Shown in pieces: positions 1 through 13,277 of a stretch of DNA of 64,000 nt. Every line of letters begins with the position of its first letter. The stretch's first letter is position 1. This stretch comes from Paralichthys olivaceus. Its lineage: Eukaryota > Chordata > Actinopteri > Pleuronectiformes > Paralichthyidae. The stretch spans positions 16,799,501-16,863,500 of the forward strand of contig NC_091093.1 of assembly GCF_024713975.1 (NCBI RefSeq), given 5' to 3'. The translations under genes were made by a program, and so were the position numbers. The notes beneath the pieces are model-generated. The model ran no database searches. It saw only the letters and a list, made by a program, of their open reading frames with translations, and was not told where the DNA came from.

Positions 1-150
1 TTACTGTTTATCATTTTAATACCCACAGATTAATTCCAGATTTCTTTGCAGCAACTGGTTTCTCATTACACTTTTTGTGACTAAAACATATTGTGTAAGC
101 CCCTGCACGCCATGTAACGACATGCAGTAAATGCAGCATTGGTGTTTTAC

Positions 151-3100
151 CAGCTCAATTTTGGCCTTCTCAGCTAAACACGTCTGCTTGTAATGTGGCA
201 TTCTGAGGAAATCAGCAAAGTGTGCATGGATGTGATCCAGAACAGCTTTGAAGGAGGCATTCGAGAGGCTCTCTATCATCGTCACTCTGGAAAAGAACAG
301 AGCAGAGGTGTTAAAGTAGAAGTCTCAGGATAAACTGTGAAATACATATAGTAAATGTATAAGAACTGTGTATTTAACTTACGGTAATGTTGAAGCAAAC
401 CCAGAGTTAAATACAGTGAGGTCGAGTTCAGGTTGTTTCCTCATTTCCTCTACGATACATTTCCGCTGGTAACACAGCCCAAACACATCTGAACTTGTTA
501 GTATTAAACCTTCTTTTTGATTTAGTATGACAATATATTTTTTTATTTTGTGTATTAGGCAATCTGACTGGTCAAGTGTTTGCTCCTCACCAGAGCAGGT
601 CTCAAGCCTCCAGGCAGCTCACTGACAAACTGAAGCAGCTCTGCAAAATCTGTGTCATTTGTCCAAAGCCTCAAAAAATCACAGCTCATCCCACCGGCGA
701 TTTGACCCAGAGCCCTTAAGGTGAAAGATATTTCATCTTAATCTTTTTGTTTTGAGTGTTTCAAACAAAAACTACCTATTGATTAAAATCATTTGGATGT
801 TTTGACGCAACACATTTCCAACTAACCTCACTGACTTGCTGGTGAAGTTTTTGAATTCGTATAATTTTGTAAACAAGGACTGAGCCTGTACAGAAAGAAA
901 AGAATCAGAGTAAGCACTTTGATTGTGGTTTATATTAGAATAAAGAACCAAAATCAACTTGCAGTTAATTAAACAGCAGCAATATTCCCATGTTTTTGCC
1001 CATTTAACACAAACCATGTAAGTACAGTTACTGGATGTTTAATTCTTTAAAGAATTTAGTTGAAATGTCCTTTTAAAGATGACATTAATAATATATATTA
1101 TATTCTTGGTTTCTGGCATTACACAGAAGATGGATCCTGTTACCTCCGCCAATGAGAATATGTTAGCACGGTAACAGGTAATACCTACGCTTCCTTATAT
1201 TACATGAGCGCTCTTTACTTATTTCTCACTTTCCAGTTGACTCAACTAATTTAATGTGAGTAATATTCTTGTTTTGCTTGTGAAGATGTACAAAACTATT
1301 TTTATGTGAGTAAATTGGACTTTTGTTCCTGGAGTAAAATAAAAATGAGTCCTCACAACTAATCATTCGTTGTTCTGCATACTTTATTTATCATTTATCA
1401 GTTAATCACATTTTTTTGATAAGTTTGACTAACTTGTTTTTACTAAATTGCTTAAACTTAAAATAGAAGAATTCAATTTCATTTAGCTGATTTAGGGATC
1501 TCCTGATGACAGCAGGTGCTTTAAACTTTTACTTTTGTTAAAATAATGTTAATCTCCAGCTGCTCTGCAGAATTGCTAGACTGCATGTGGAATGAAACAC
1601 TGGCGGTATGTGACTGTCTTTATCGGCATCAGTTAAAATCTCTTTGATGATGTTCACATTAATTGGTCAGAAGACACAAATAAAGTTCTACAGTTATTGA
1701 CATTTACAAATTTAGTGTAATATACTGTGACACTACATAATAGTGTCACAGTATATTTCAGAGCCGTTGCTAAGCCAAAGTCATCTTTATTGATTTGACT
1801 CAGGTCTTATTAGAGTGAGAACAGGTGGTGAAAGCAGGCTAACACTCTTGGCCGTGACAAAATCCCTTTAAGGTAGCCATTATTAATTTACGCTACACTC
1901 CTCCAAACCATTGTACTACATCCAAACTAATTAGCTTGATGGCGGCTGATGTCTACAGAGTATTAACATTCTGAAAGGCTCATGCGAAGCATAGCAGATG
2001 AGTTGCAGATTAAAGGGGACAGAGACTGAGGCCGGTAACATTTTCTACTCTCGTCATAGAACTGGAACCTATTGTTGTCATATCAATACAAAGAGCGCAC
2101 AAAAGAAGATTAAAGTAAAATGTGTACCTGCTGTGGCGACCAGTGTATGTCCCTGTACAGGCTAATGTGTCTCAGGATTGTTTCTCCATTGGTGGCCTCC
2201 ATCAGCTTCCTCAGAGGTGCAAATGATAAAAGACAGTTGACCTGCTGTGTGAGGTTCTGCAGGTCTCTGTCTACAGCCTGTAGACATACAACAAAACAAT
2301 AAATGTTCATTTAAAGGTAGAAGCCTTTAAGGGCATTCAGGAAACACACACGTAATACATTAGACGGCTTGTTGCAGTGACGGTTTTTGACCAAACGTAG
2401 TGTGAATAAATCTTGAGGAAAATATCATCAGATTATTAACTTTTGGAGCTGATTGGTCAGGGGTGGGGGTGTGGGTGGTGAGACCCCTGCAGGACAGAAC
2501 TGTTTGCATATTGCTTGAATGAAAGTATCATCTACCAAGGTTACGCTGAATCCTGCCTGCCTGCTAAAAAATGGTAAAATATTCATGGATGTTTTAACAG
2601 CCACCGACACAGGTAGGATTTTTCCGGGTGCTGCCGATGGTCAATCTGTGACAGTATGACTGTGTTTGTGTGAGAGAGGGAGGGAGGGAGAGTATGCAGT
2701 CCACCTGTTCTTAGCAATGCCATTTGGTTTTAAACTTTTTAAATTAATTATTAATTCAAGGGAATGGCACCCCCCCTAATCTCACTACAAATCGCCTACT
2801 AGGCTCAAATGAACGCTCTTTTAGACAGTAGAGCCAGATTAATGCTTCAGGGACCACAGTTTTTGTTTCTTTAAGTGATATTTTCCAACAATTCTAAGGA
2901 GGTGTTGAATTATATCAGCTGCGACAAACCTCTCCACCTCCTCTCTGTCTTTTACTCAACATGTCACAGGAATGAAATGATAAGAGAAGTGAAAAGTGAT
3001 GTAGTTAGTTTAGAAAGTCAGTGCCATTACCTCCTGCATTGCATTGTATAGCATGGCTCTGTGGCCAGGCTTAAGCTCAGTTAGCATGGTTCTCCAGCAC

Positions 3101-6100
3101 TGACAGTGGGCAGTTTGACTGATCGCAGGCCACTGCAGGTCTCTGAGCACAGCAGGGGAGAGACCAGAGTGCAACGGCTTCAGTCCGCATAGTTGTTCCA
3201 CTGTGAGCTGGCAGAAAGATTAAAAAAACACAGGTGATTGTGCAGTCTTTTGACATTTAGCAGAGGTATTCTGAAAATGTCTACTTACATTGGTGTTTTT
3301 TGAAATCTTGGATAACGTTAGAAATGCCTGAGGAAAGGATTAAAAATTAATAAGTGTGCACACAGAATACTCGCTTTCACAGTTGAAGGATTTTGGATAA
3401 AGGTCATGTATTTCTTCAGTGTTTATCCTCTTCCTTTGTGTGGATCTTAAGAATTTTAGAGACACTTGAAACTTATGGCAGGAAGAAGACAAGTGAAATG
3501 AATAATACAAACTTTTATAGATAAGTAGAAGATTAAATTCCCTGTTGACCTGTGCTGGGGAATATCTGTGTAATCCTGGTTGTGAGAGGACTTCCATGAG
3601 CTGTTGAGAGGGGAGTGACAGCAGGAAGGAAGCTCCTAACTGGGGCAGCAGACCACTGAGAGCAGATAGCTCTAAAGGGGCCATGCTGCTGATGTTCAGG
3701 GACTGAAGAGCTGGAATGAGCCATGAGGACAACTGGATAGAAGACAGAGTTAGTCAGACATTGTGTGGTACAACAGAAAACAGAGAAGTAGGTGAGAGAC
3801 AGTGGTTTAACTATTTTCTGTGGTGTTCTGTGCATACAGTAGATGTCAGTAATAACTTGTGCCGCTCACCCTCCCGCTGGTACTGATGAACCCCTTCGAC
3901 ATACACTGAGCCAGCTGCTGCCAGAGAGCAGAGGACACAGCTGAGTCCTGAACATACAAACCCAGTTCTGCTGGATCCAGGTAACAAGCGAGGACTCCTA
4001 ACCTGCAAAACACATGAACCCTTCACTCATCAAACAACTTTACACATATGTTGCTATACTTTGTCACCGCAGCCTGAAAATATCTGAATATTTAGATAAA
4101 ACCAGTTATAATCCACCAAAAGAGACTACATCTGTAGTGTGAAGCATTATTAGATCTGCAGGTTCATACCTGGTGAACCACCATCCATTACTACCAAAAC
4201 AAAACTATGACCAGAGTCATCAACACTGACCAATGAATGTTGAGGTTGACTTTTGCCATAAAATGCCATTGAAGCCCACCTCAGTATGTTATCACGGGTC
4301 AGATTCTTCTTCCTGCTGAAGAGGCTGCGGAGCACATGGCGCCCCCTCACACCATCCAGGCTGCCATTGCCTAGCAACTCTACAAGAGGAGCAAGCTAAA
4401 AGAGACAACAGATTAAATATTGAAACTAGTTGTAAACAAAATTCACCATCTATGAGAGTAAAAAATGAACATAAAGTGTGATGATAGTGTGATGATAGAA
4501 TATTTAATTTATTGATTTACTCCTGCTTTGTGGAGGAATTTCTCTAATCATAGATTGTGTTTGTAATTTGTCGTCTGTCTATATGAACCCAGACTAACAT
4601 CTGACGAAGAGATGCAGCAGTTATGTCAAGAGCTTGAAATCAGTGAACTGGCCTCTGACCTGTTGTGCCGTCAGTTGCTGAAAATGGCTGACTGGGAGGT
4701 AAGGCAGGAGTGGGAGGATGGAACTGAGAAAGTACGGTGGCCACGTAGGGACATCACCCACTGCACTCGACTGCAGGAGCCGTTTCACAAAGGCCTTTTT
4801 CTGGAGGGACTTCATTCCTGAGCTGTGGTCACGGATGGCCGTCAATCTGAAGAGCGACGAGGAGGCCATTAGCATTGTCACAGGAAGATGTGTCAGAATT
4901 AACACCTCGTGGGTCAATAACTTACACGCTGTCGTTGATTATCAGGGATGCGGGGAAGCTCATAATGTCGGAGACAGACATGAAGGGTATGAACTGAGAC
5001 AGGTCCACAAACAGCTCCGGGGTCACTCGGGGGAATTTATGGATGAAAGCCGCAGTCATTGTTTCCATGGCTTGCAGCTCTTTTTGAGAGGCCTGACAGA
5101 GGACACAAAAGAGTGCGACAGTAACTGACGTGTGTTCATTTTGACCCAGACACACACAGTGCAATAGAATAGAACTGTATTCACTAGAGCTGCACATTAT
5201 AATAAGGGTTGAGAGCTTTTCATGCAACATTAGCTTCATCAAAATTGTCACAAATATTATATTCTGCAGTGATAGACTCTTCTGCTCCATGTTTTCGTGA
5301 AATCCTGCATGTTTTGTCTGTGGGTGTTCAGATCCAGTCCAAATAATCTCCTTCCATAAACACTATTCATTGACCACAATAGAATATGTCATGAGGTCAA
5401 GGAAATATATGAAGGAGAAGAAGTAAGGAGTTAGTAAAGGAGAACCACAGTGCAGAGAGAAACTGAATCAACTAACAGTCTGCGTTTTCTTGCTTGAACA
5501 ACATGTGTGCTAAAAAAGTGTGTACAACAGGCTTTGAGGTACGTTTTCCCTCGTTTGGTGGGCGTGTCAGAGATGTTGCCCAACCAGCAGCAATATGCAT
5601 TTTAACCTGTGAGCGCATCTGGACCAGTCGGGCAATTGTCACAGAAGAAGAGGTCGAAGATGTTTGTTTTTTACAATGCTTACAAGGGAGGATCTCGCTG
5701 CCTTGCCCATGTTCTGTGAACTGAAATGTCCAAAAGGAATATAACATGTAACAAATAAAACTTAACATATAATATGTTGGTAAGTAGCTTTAAAACTTTG
5801 TGTCCGATCTCTACTCTGGGCATTGAGTTCAGCACTTTGTGTAAATCTCAACACACTCATTGTTTTGTTGGGAGTTTAAAAACAAACCTGGCTGGTTTCA
5901 ACTTGTAGCTGGTTCCAGCTTTGGTGCATGTGGGAGAGAAATCTCTTCACTGCGTCTTTTTCAGCAGACATCACGAGAGTGCGGATGCTGTCTCTTGGCA
6001 TCTGCAGGTACTCCTGACAAGAAAAAGTCATTATGCAAAATATGTAGTTCAGGGAGGTGATCTGTCGTGAAATGACAAATGTAAAAAATGCTGCACAAGC

Positions 6101-9100
6101 AAGTACCTGAAGCAGAACCCTGAGAGCAGATGAGTTGTCATCCCGCTGGATGAGGTCCCACAGAACAGGCTGTTGTGACAGCAGAAAATCATTTACACTT
6201 TGCTCTGTAAGTGTGTGAGTGTGTCAGTGTGTGTCAGTCAGATATCTTACACTGAAGCAGCTCAGCAGGTCCTCTTTCAGGGTGGTGTTCTGCTCTCTGC
6301 GCAGGAAGACCCCCACAGTGTTCAGGACGCTCGTGGAGGCTTCTGGCTGCAGTGCGGCCCAGGATGTGTTGTCAAGGAGACTGGAGAGGAGGATGGCCTG
6401 ACCTAAACCTTGTCTTGCCTCTCTTTCCCCTTCATCAAGCCCAGAGGAAAGGCCCACCATGAAATCTAAAACTCGCAACACATACCCCAGCACCACCAAG
6501 AACCCTTCACGCTCACCTCCCTCAACCTCACACACACTCAGCTTGTGAAGAACGTCAACCAGCATTGGGGCAGGGTCTGCACACAGCTGTGATGTGTCAA
6601 ATTCATATGGAGCTGGGAGCATGTCAAAAAATCTCTGCAGGAAGCACTTCCTGCCCTCGAGTTCTGCCTGCAGATCAGCACAGAAATCAGCAAACTGGGG
6701 CAGTGATTGCAGCAGCTGATTGTACAGTGTGGTGTTCAGACACATGTACTCTCTCAGCCCAGGTGTCTGCTCGCACAGCTCAAGCAGGGTGGTGTTGGTG
6801 AAGCGATGCACAGCCCATTCCCTGTATTGACAGGTCTCCTCAGTGGTATCAGCATGGGAGAAGTTGAGCGTTTTGGAGCAGTAGGTTGCAGCCCAGCTGT
6901 CCTCTGGCAAGGATCGGAGCGAGTCAGGTGACTCTCCGCCGCACAAAGCTGAGATCAGGGCGGAGTTGTTCGGCAGGAAGCAGTTTCTGAAAGCCTGGGC
7001 GCTTAGTGACCTGCTGCCCAGCTGAGCCAGGCAGCTCTCATCGGCTCCTGGACTTCCTGTTGTGTCACCTGACAGCTTAACACACAGGTCGTCTATGATC
7101 GTCTGGTTAAAAAAATGGTAGTCCTTTGTCACAGCAGCCTACAGATAATAGGATATAGGAATTGAGGTCAAGTAAATACAAGTAACATGTCCTTTGTACA
7201 CTTTGCCATTCAAAGCAGTCTATTACCTGATGTGCTCTCTGCAGCCAGAATGAGGAGTTGGCACACACTGTGTTGTTGAATTCATGGGCGAAGAACTCAC
7301 TGCAGATGTGGACCCACAGGAAGTCCTCCTCAGCAGCAGACAGGTACCAGGCTGCATCAGAGCACGTGGCGTGCAGGTCGAGTTCCATCTGAGCCACTGC
7401 GGGGTCAACTGAGCCGTTCTCCCCCTCAAACAGTTTACAGTAGAGGAACACAGTGAAGTTGGAGACACCGGTCAAGCCTGGGATGGTTTCATTGCACGCT
7501 GCCTCCAGGATTTCTGTTGAGGTGGACTGCTGGTCACTGTTCTCTATCACTCTCCCCTGTGGCTGGCTGAACTGGGAGAGGTGAGGCGCAGTGGAGACTT
7601 CATGAAGGCGGTTTCGTTTGGAGATAGTTTGTGAAGAAGGGGCTGATTTAGATGTTGAGTCAGCTGGTGTTAGTTGTCCATCTCCTTCAGCGGACGGGCA
7701 CGTCAGGAATGGGATTGAGCTTGGGAGACCCTGGGAACCAACGCCTAACGCCTTGGTGTTCCACGTCACGTTATGTCTTATCCCCCTACATGCACATGGA
7801 CAGATGGTAGAGATGTGAATTTACAGTCAGACATGTGAAAACAGGAATGAGATAAATTTCAATTATATATCTTACCATAAGATCAGCTGCCTCAGGTCAC
7901 CTTCAAAAAGACAAATAAAAGCAAATATTACCTGGAAATCAAAGTGAATGAGAGGTGGAAAAAAGCAACGGGAAGTTCCTGCAGTGCACAACATAGGCCT
8001 GATGCAACAGTGCAGCTCAGCCAACAAAGCCCAAGATATAATGTTACTGACATCAATGAGAGGATAAAGAGATTAGCCGCGCTAACGACAGGTGCTTTCA
8101 CTGACCAGGATGATTATTAAGATTTTAAAGCAGTGTGAGTCACTGTCACGTTCTCCCCTGGGTCTGTCAGGTGAAACCAGGGCCAAACTTAAGAGTCTAT
8201 TAAAAAGGGAGTGTGCTTGGTAAATTAAATTAAGTAAAATTCAAAGAGTTAATTATTTGTTTTCTTTATAGAAAATGTTCAGATGAACATGTTTTAATCA
8301 TGAACACTTGTATCATTGTTGCTTTGCCAAGATTTTGCCATTTAAATCTTTCTTTATCACCTAATAATTCATTTCGGAGATTGTTTTTATGAATGCATGT
8401 GAATTAAAACGTGAATGATTGCACAAACCCCCTCTGCCAGCTGCCCCACAAACTCACCAACTGTGCAGCGGCCCTGGGCGTTGGGCTGCGGAGCGTCCAC
8501 CAAACCGCTGACATCATCAAGCAGTGCCATGGTAACTCGTGACACTTTCTTCCTCAGGTTACCATACACAGAACTACCCACCCTGTGCAGGAGGCCGCTC
8601 CTCAGCCCGTCCAAACTCTGCACAAGAGCAACATTCTTCTGAGCCAGGTGACCTCCTCGCTCTCCTCCACCTGAGCGTGATAACGCCTGCAGCAGTAAAT
8701 TCTGCATGAAGTCTGGATCCTCTGTGGCCATCTTGTCTTCCATAGATATGTTTCCAGACAGCCCATCCTGCCTCATGGCCTCAGGAGGCAGGCTGAAGGG
8801 CTTCAAACGTCCAAAAGCACTTGAGCCTTTGCTGTGTTCACCTTCTCCTGCTGGGTGCAGACTGACCACAGGCTTCCAATTGCGTGTTTCTAAGAAACGC
8901 AGCAGCTGCTGTAGCCAACTAACACTGAAGGCACAGTCACTGCGACCCTTCAGTGCACAAATGAAGCCCTGCAGGCCTGCACTGGCCTGGCCATATGTCC
9001 CACTGACCATAGCTTGAAGTGCAGCTTCCAGCACAGCGCTCACTGTTCTCCAGTTCTGAGATAAGAAAGTCAGGAGAGGCCTGTGGGGCTGTCGCTCTGA

Positions 9101-9766
9101 GAGACTGATGAGACCCTGCAGCAGCCCCAGGAGCCAGTCCCAGTGAGGGCTGCCCCTGAGGGACAAAAACCAGTCCTGCACTTTGACGCTTGGTCGAGGG
9201 GGCACCCGGCCATTCCACTGGTTTAGTGCAGCACTTCCTTCAGACTGGAGAAAGAAATGCAGCACCTTCTCCCACAGCTGCTCCTCATCTGGCTCCACCG
9301 GGGCCTCCTCCAGCTCAGCGCCCATCTCCTGGAGGTACTGAGAGATGTTGTAGAGAAAGCCAGAGAGTCTGTGTCTGTCAATTGGCTTGTTCAGTAAAGG
9401 CAGGGTCTTGGTGGGCAGAAATGATTTGAGACCCCCCATGATATTCCTCACCCAAGGGTGCATGGACTGGTCCTTGTTTGTTTCTGGAGGAACTTTCTGA
9501 GAATTCCAACCACCTCCTTCACTCCACTTTGAAAAGATTTCCTTCAGAATAGCTTCTCTCTGGTCCTTTTTATCCCCTCCTGGAAGAGCACAGTTATAGA
9601 CATCTTAAGCCAGCATCATTCCATAAGTACATTAACACAAGCACAATGTTTTGGTGGATCACTCACCTGTTATCTCAAAGGATCCTTGTCCCAGTAAAAC
9701 AGCACAAACTATGACGCTTGTGAATCTGAGAGTGGCCATCCCTGGCCCTTTCTCTGCCATCTTCAT
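151..9766 (-). CDS. strc: Stereocilin, 20 coding exons, 3' end beyond left edge
   Basis: Stereocilin is a large extracellular protein of the inner-ear hair bundle. It forms horizontal top connectors and links outer stereocilia to the tectorial membrane. Exons, 5' to 3': 9667-9766, 8458-9579, 7876-7900, 7227-7785, 6251-7138, 6107-6202, 5888-6013, 5607-5720, 4926-5092, 4660-4846, 4280-4395, 3870-4002, 3550-3732, 3289-3327, 3031-3207, 2128-2277, 827-885, 591-714, 383-465, 151-286. Phases agree throughout and give about 1528 residues; mammalian stereocilin is about 1775, so roughly 250 C-terminal residues lie off the left edge. Diagnostic stretches are LRGSPHWDWLLGLL, LRQLILWGIRHNVTW, LFVDLSQFIPFMSVSD and LGQIAGGMSC. 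The N-terminus has a hydrophobic signal peptide (ATG at 9766, in-frame ATGs at 9760 and 9739). A donor-like GTGAGT at 10273-10278 may end a non-coding first exon. Otoancorin and mesothelin are relatives but fit less well. Confidence 0.93.
1719..1757. repeat. Perfect 17-bp inverted repeat with 5-nt loop
   Basis: Arms 1719-1735 and 1741-1757 are exact reverse complements around the loop CATAA. The structure lies in the strc intron between the exons at 827-885 and 2128-2277. It could be the remains of a very short palindromic mobile element. It is too short for a typical microRNA precursor. Confidence 0.85.
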
Positions 9767-11940
9767 CTCATGTCAACGTGAACAGTGACACAGTGGGGTC
9801 ACATCTTTCTCTGTGGGCTGTTTTTCCTATTGATATCACAAAATCCTGTATTTAGACGGATAGTGTGTTGTTGTTCTTTTCATTGAAGAGATGGGGTGGA
9901 CTCAATGAGTAAAGTAAATTCGCAGAGAGAGACTATTAAACCTTAATGACTGGCTGCCACATCACCTTACCACTTTCGCAGCAAGGTTACTAAACAAGTA
10001 TCAGTAAAATAATTAACTAATAAAACGTATTAAGATGCGAGCTATTAAAGGCAGGGATGTATATGGTGTTGAAAAGAGTGTCAGAAGAAAAGAGTTGAAC
10101 ATGAAATAAGGTAAATGCACAGTTAATAACACAGTTCTGATTCATAAAGAGATTAAGGAGTAGGAGAAATATACTGTACATCTCTTTCTGTTGAAAGAAG
10201 TTTTTTAAACACATTTTAAATATCAATGATAAATCACAATCATGAAAACTGTGAGTAAAAAATATTTTCAGGACTCACCAACAGCTACAATCCATTTATG
10301 TCTTAAAGCTTCTCTTAAGCGGTCACCAGTATTTTATCTGCGTCGGCACACTCACAGCTGACCTCTTTCTGAGAGGCCCTCTCTGTTTCACCATCACTCC
10401 AACTTTCTCTACCTTTCACTCTCCCCCTGCACCCCTCCCACCTCTGTCCTCCATGTCTCTCTGCTCTTATAGCTGTTTTTTTGGTCTCTGGGGTTTAGGT
10501 TGTTGCTCGGTTTCGTGTTTCATGAGTTTACTCGTCGTCCTAAGTGTGGTTGACACTTTTAGAAGACAAAAGGACAGAAAATGTGATTAAATGTGCAGAA
10601 CTCCTGAAAAACAGCAGAGGTGTCTATTTGGATGTAGAACATATTGTTTTTGTTTTCCCAGGTCTATTTTGGATCTTCACAAGGCTACAGCAAGGTCGCC
10701 GTACTCAGCTAGCTGCTCAAATGAGGTGAAAATCTGGATCATGTTAATCACACCCATGATATCTATCCCATCCTCTAACAGTCCCAGGTCTCCCACTGAC
10801 TAATTCTTTATTGAGCTGTCTCTCAGCTGGGACTCGTCTTGTGACTGCGGGTTTGTTGGGTGTGGGGGGTGGGAGGGGTGTAGTCTTACTGACGGTGCCT
10901 GGCCAGCGGGACTGTGCAGGCTGTCAGTGTTTAGACACATTTATCCATCGGTCAGGCAGACTCACAATTGAGCCCTGTGCAAGGGCAAAGCAGCAGGCTC
11001 CCAGGAGTCAGACCACTGTCTGCGGGCCCTGAAACCCAAGAGGTCCGAGTGAAAGGACCACCCCCCCCCCCTCCACTCGCTTTAGCTGTACGATACTGGG
11101 GCCTGCACAGGCACAATAACTTCCTCCTGTATTATTGATACCACAGGGAACAGCGATCACTCAGTGAAGCAGGGCTCGATTCACCACTGGAATATTCAAT
11201 GAGAAACTAGATCCACCCCATATGTTCCTGTTCTCTCTGCTGGAAACTGAGTCCTGGCAGCGAGGAAATCAGCTGGTGAAACCAACTGTTCAGATTGGAA
11301 TATTTGGTCTGCGTCCAACTTTTCTCTCCATCACACAACAGTAAAAAATGCAATAACACCTCGACACTGAGCTGGTCTTTGCCTTTTCTTCACTGGCATC
11401 AAGACCAGATTTTCTTTCACTTGCTGTTTTAAATTTGATGAATTCATTTCACCTAATTGACATTTATATGTGCCTCAGCTCTGGAAGCAGCCGTGACTGG
11501 AGGTATCATGTTCTCAGCTTGTCTGTCCACCCGTCTCATGAACACCTCAGGGTACTTCCTTCATATATGGCGTAAGCATTAACTTTGACTCAAAGATTAA
11601 CTGATTCGATTTCGGTGAGTTGAGGACAATTAAGGTCAATCATCTCTCATTAAAAGAAATGTTTTCGGCCATAACTCAATAATTAAGGTGCTAACTAAAC
11701 ATTTCAGACAAATGAATAGATGTTATGAGATCATGACCATATTTCCTGCCTTTTGACTGGTTGGTTACTATTTTTATATCCCTTTTTTTGTATCACATAA
11801 AGTTGAGACAGAGCTTTGACACTCTTGGTGTCCAGAGCAGAATGATAAAGGACTTTAACTGTTAAACAAACTGCCCACTGAAGGTTTTACACAACATGCA
11901 TCATGTCCTTGAAACTATAAACCAGACTGTATATGGATAA

Positions 11941-12200
11941 ACATGAGCCTCCCAAAAAGTGAAGCCAAAGCATCTTGAGCACCACCTGGTGGCTTGCTGC
12001 AGTATAGGTCAAATCCAGCTACCTCTATGTTATTGGACTGGACATGACTAAACAAAACATACATATTTCTGAAACATGGTTTCTGTCATTTAAGGTTGCT
12101 CTTATTACATTATTTGTTATTTGATGATATATAAACAGGTGATTGACAGCTGAGACCGTGGCTTGCTCCCCCGATCACTACCATGCAAGACTATGGGAGA
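11941..12200 (+). repeat. Dispersed repeat family R1, copy A
   Basis: The sequence shares ordered blocks with 62270-62600 and partly with 26780-27095. These are a GAAGCCAAAG block, CCACCTGGTGG (11982-11992), GGCTTGCTGCAGTATAGG, a TGTTA..GG.CGGGACATG-type block and GATTGACAGCTGAG. No terminal repeat or coding capacity is visible. It is most simply an old non-autonomous element. Confidence 0.7.
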
Positions 12201-13116
12201 CGGTAGATTTTGTATCTGGAATATTTTTGTTTACCTGTCACTAAAAATGACCTAAATAAAACTAAATCATTGCATCAGTGAAAGGGTTCCTCCTGTCATA
12301 TCTTAAAATAGATTACCATTAGTGACTTATAGTTAATTAAGCAGCATAGCACTTTGTCTTTAATTGTTATTTATCTTTTCTTTATTCAACAAAATTAATT
12401 AGGCAAATACATCACAAATGTTTAAAGAGAAAGTCCCATTCTGCTTTACAGAGAAAAAAACTGGAAAAAACCTTAAAGAGACTGAAGTGAATTTAGCATG
12501 TACATGTTTAGTTGAAAAAAGCTCTCAATGCTTTTACACTGATTTAAGTTTAAATCGGTGTGAAAGACTTGACTTTAAACAATAGAAACAAAATGGCATC
12601 ATGCAGCAATAATAAAGTACTGTTACTAGATACTAGACTCCAAGGCTCAGTAGTAAGCAGAGCTCCCTGGCTTGAGTTAGTGTAAAGTTGGGGTCAGGTT
12701 TATCATAAGACAAAACTTCACTTGCCGCCAGGATCTACTCTCAATCAATCAATATACTGCCAATCAACCTAACAATCTGATCAAGTCTTGGAGACTGCCT
12801 GGGCACCCGGAGGTGGTACACGCAGACACTTGGAGAACATGCAGACTTGCTGTGAGGTATCAAGCTCAGTGCACCACAGTTTGGCTCCTTTCAACTTCTT
12901 CTTTGTACAAAACTTCATCCCTCTCCATGCATCACTGGATTAATGAGCAGCCCTACCTGGCATTCGTCCAGGTCTCTAGGTGCTCAGAACGCCCATAAAT
13001 CTAATTCTCATTATGAAGTGACTGTTATTTAACATTCCTGGTTAGAAAGTGAAAGAGGTGAGTTAAAAGTAGATGTCCTGATCACATTTTCATGATTCTA
13101 ACCCTGTTTCGAGTTT

Positions 13117-13122
13117 TTTATT
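13117..13122 (-). terminator. Candidate polyadenylation signal of gas8
   Basis: AATAAA on the minus strand, about 155 nt past the gas8 stop codon. Position fits a short 3' UTR; the cleavage site cannot be read from sequence. Confidence 0.5.
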
Positions 13123-13277
13123 TTTTAATGAAATAGCAACGTGTTGCTTATTAAAGCTACAATAACCTTTTTTTGAAAAAAATTAATATGTTTTTTCAAA
13201 TTGAGCAGCTTTACTTTGAGAAAACAGTCCCTGCATCAAAGCTTTGCTGATGGTGTTTTTATCTAAAATGTGTTTAA

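Larger units (their letters stand above)
9767..13277. other. Intergenic, strc 5' flank to gas8 3' end
   Basis: No convincing gene was found. The first 700 bp upstream of strc should hold its promoter and possibly a non-coding exon ending at a donor at 10273-10278. The rest is AT-rich, with one dispersed-repeat copy (about 11941-12200) and a short C run at 11061-11071. The short open frames here show no recognisable domain. Confidence 0.6.

Noticed and set aside
4718-5128. 136-residue plus-strand open frame
   Set aside because: It is antisense to strc exons 4660-4846 and 4926-5092 and crosses their intron; no domain.
8387-8457. Extension of strc exon 2 to the stop at 8387
   Set aside because: A strong GTGAGT donor at 8457-8452 and the in-phase microexon at 7876-7900 restore a conserved motif; the extension is intron.
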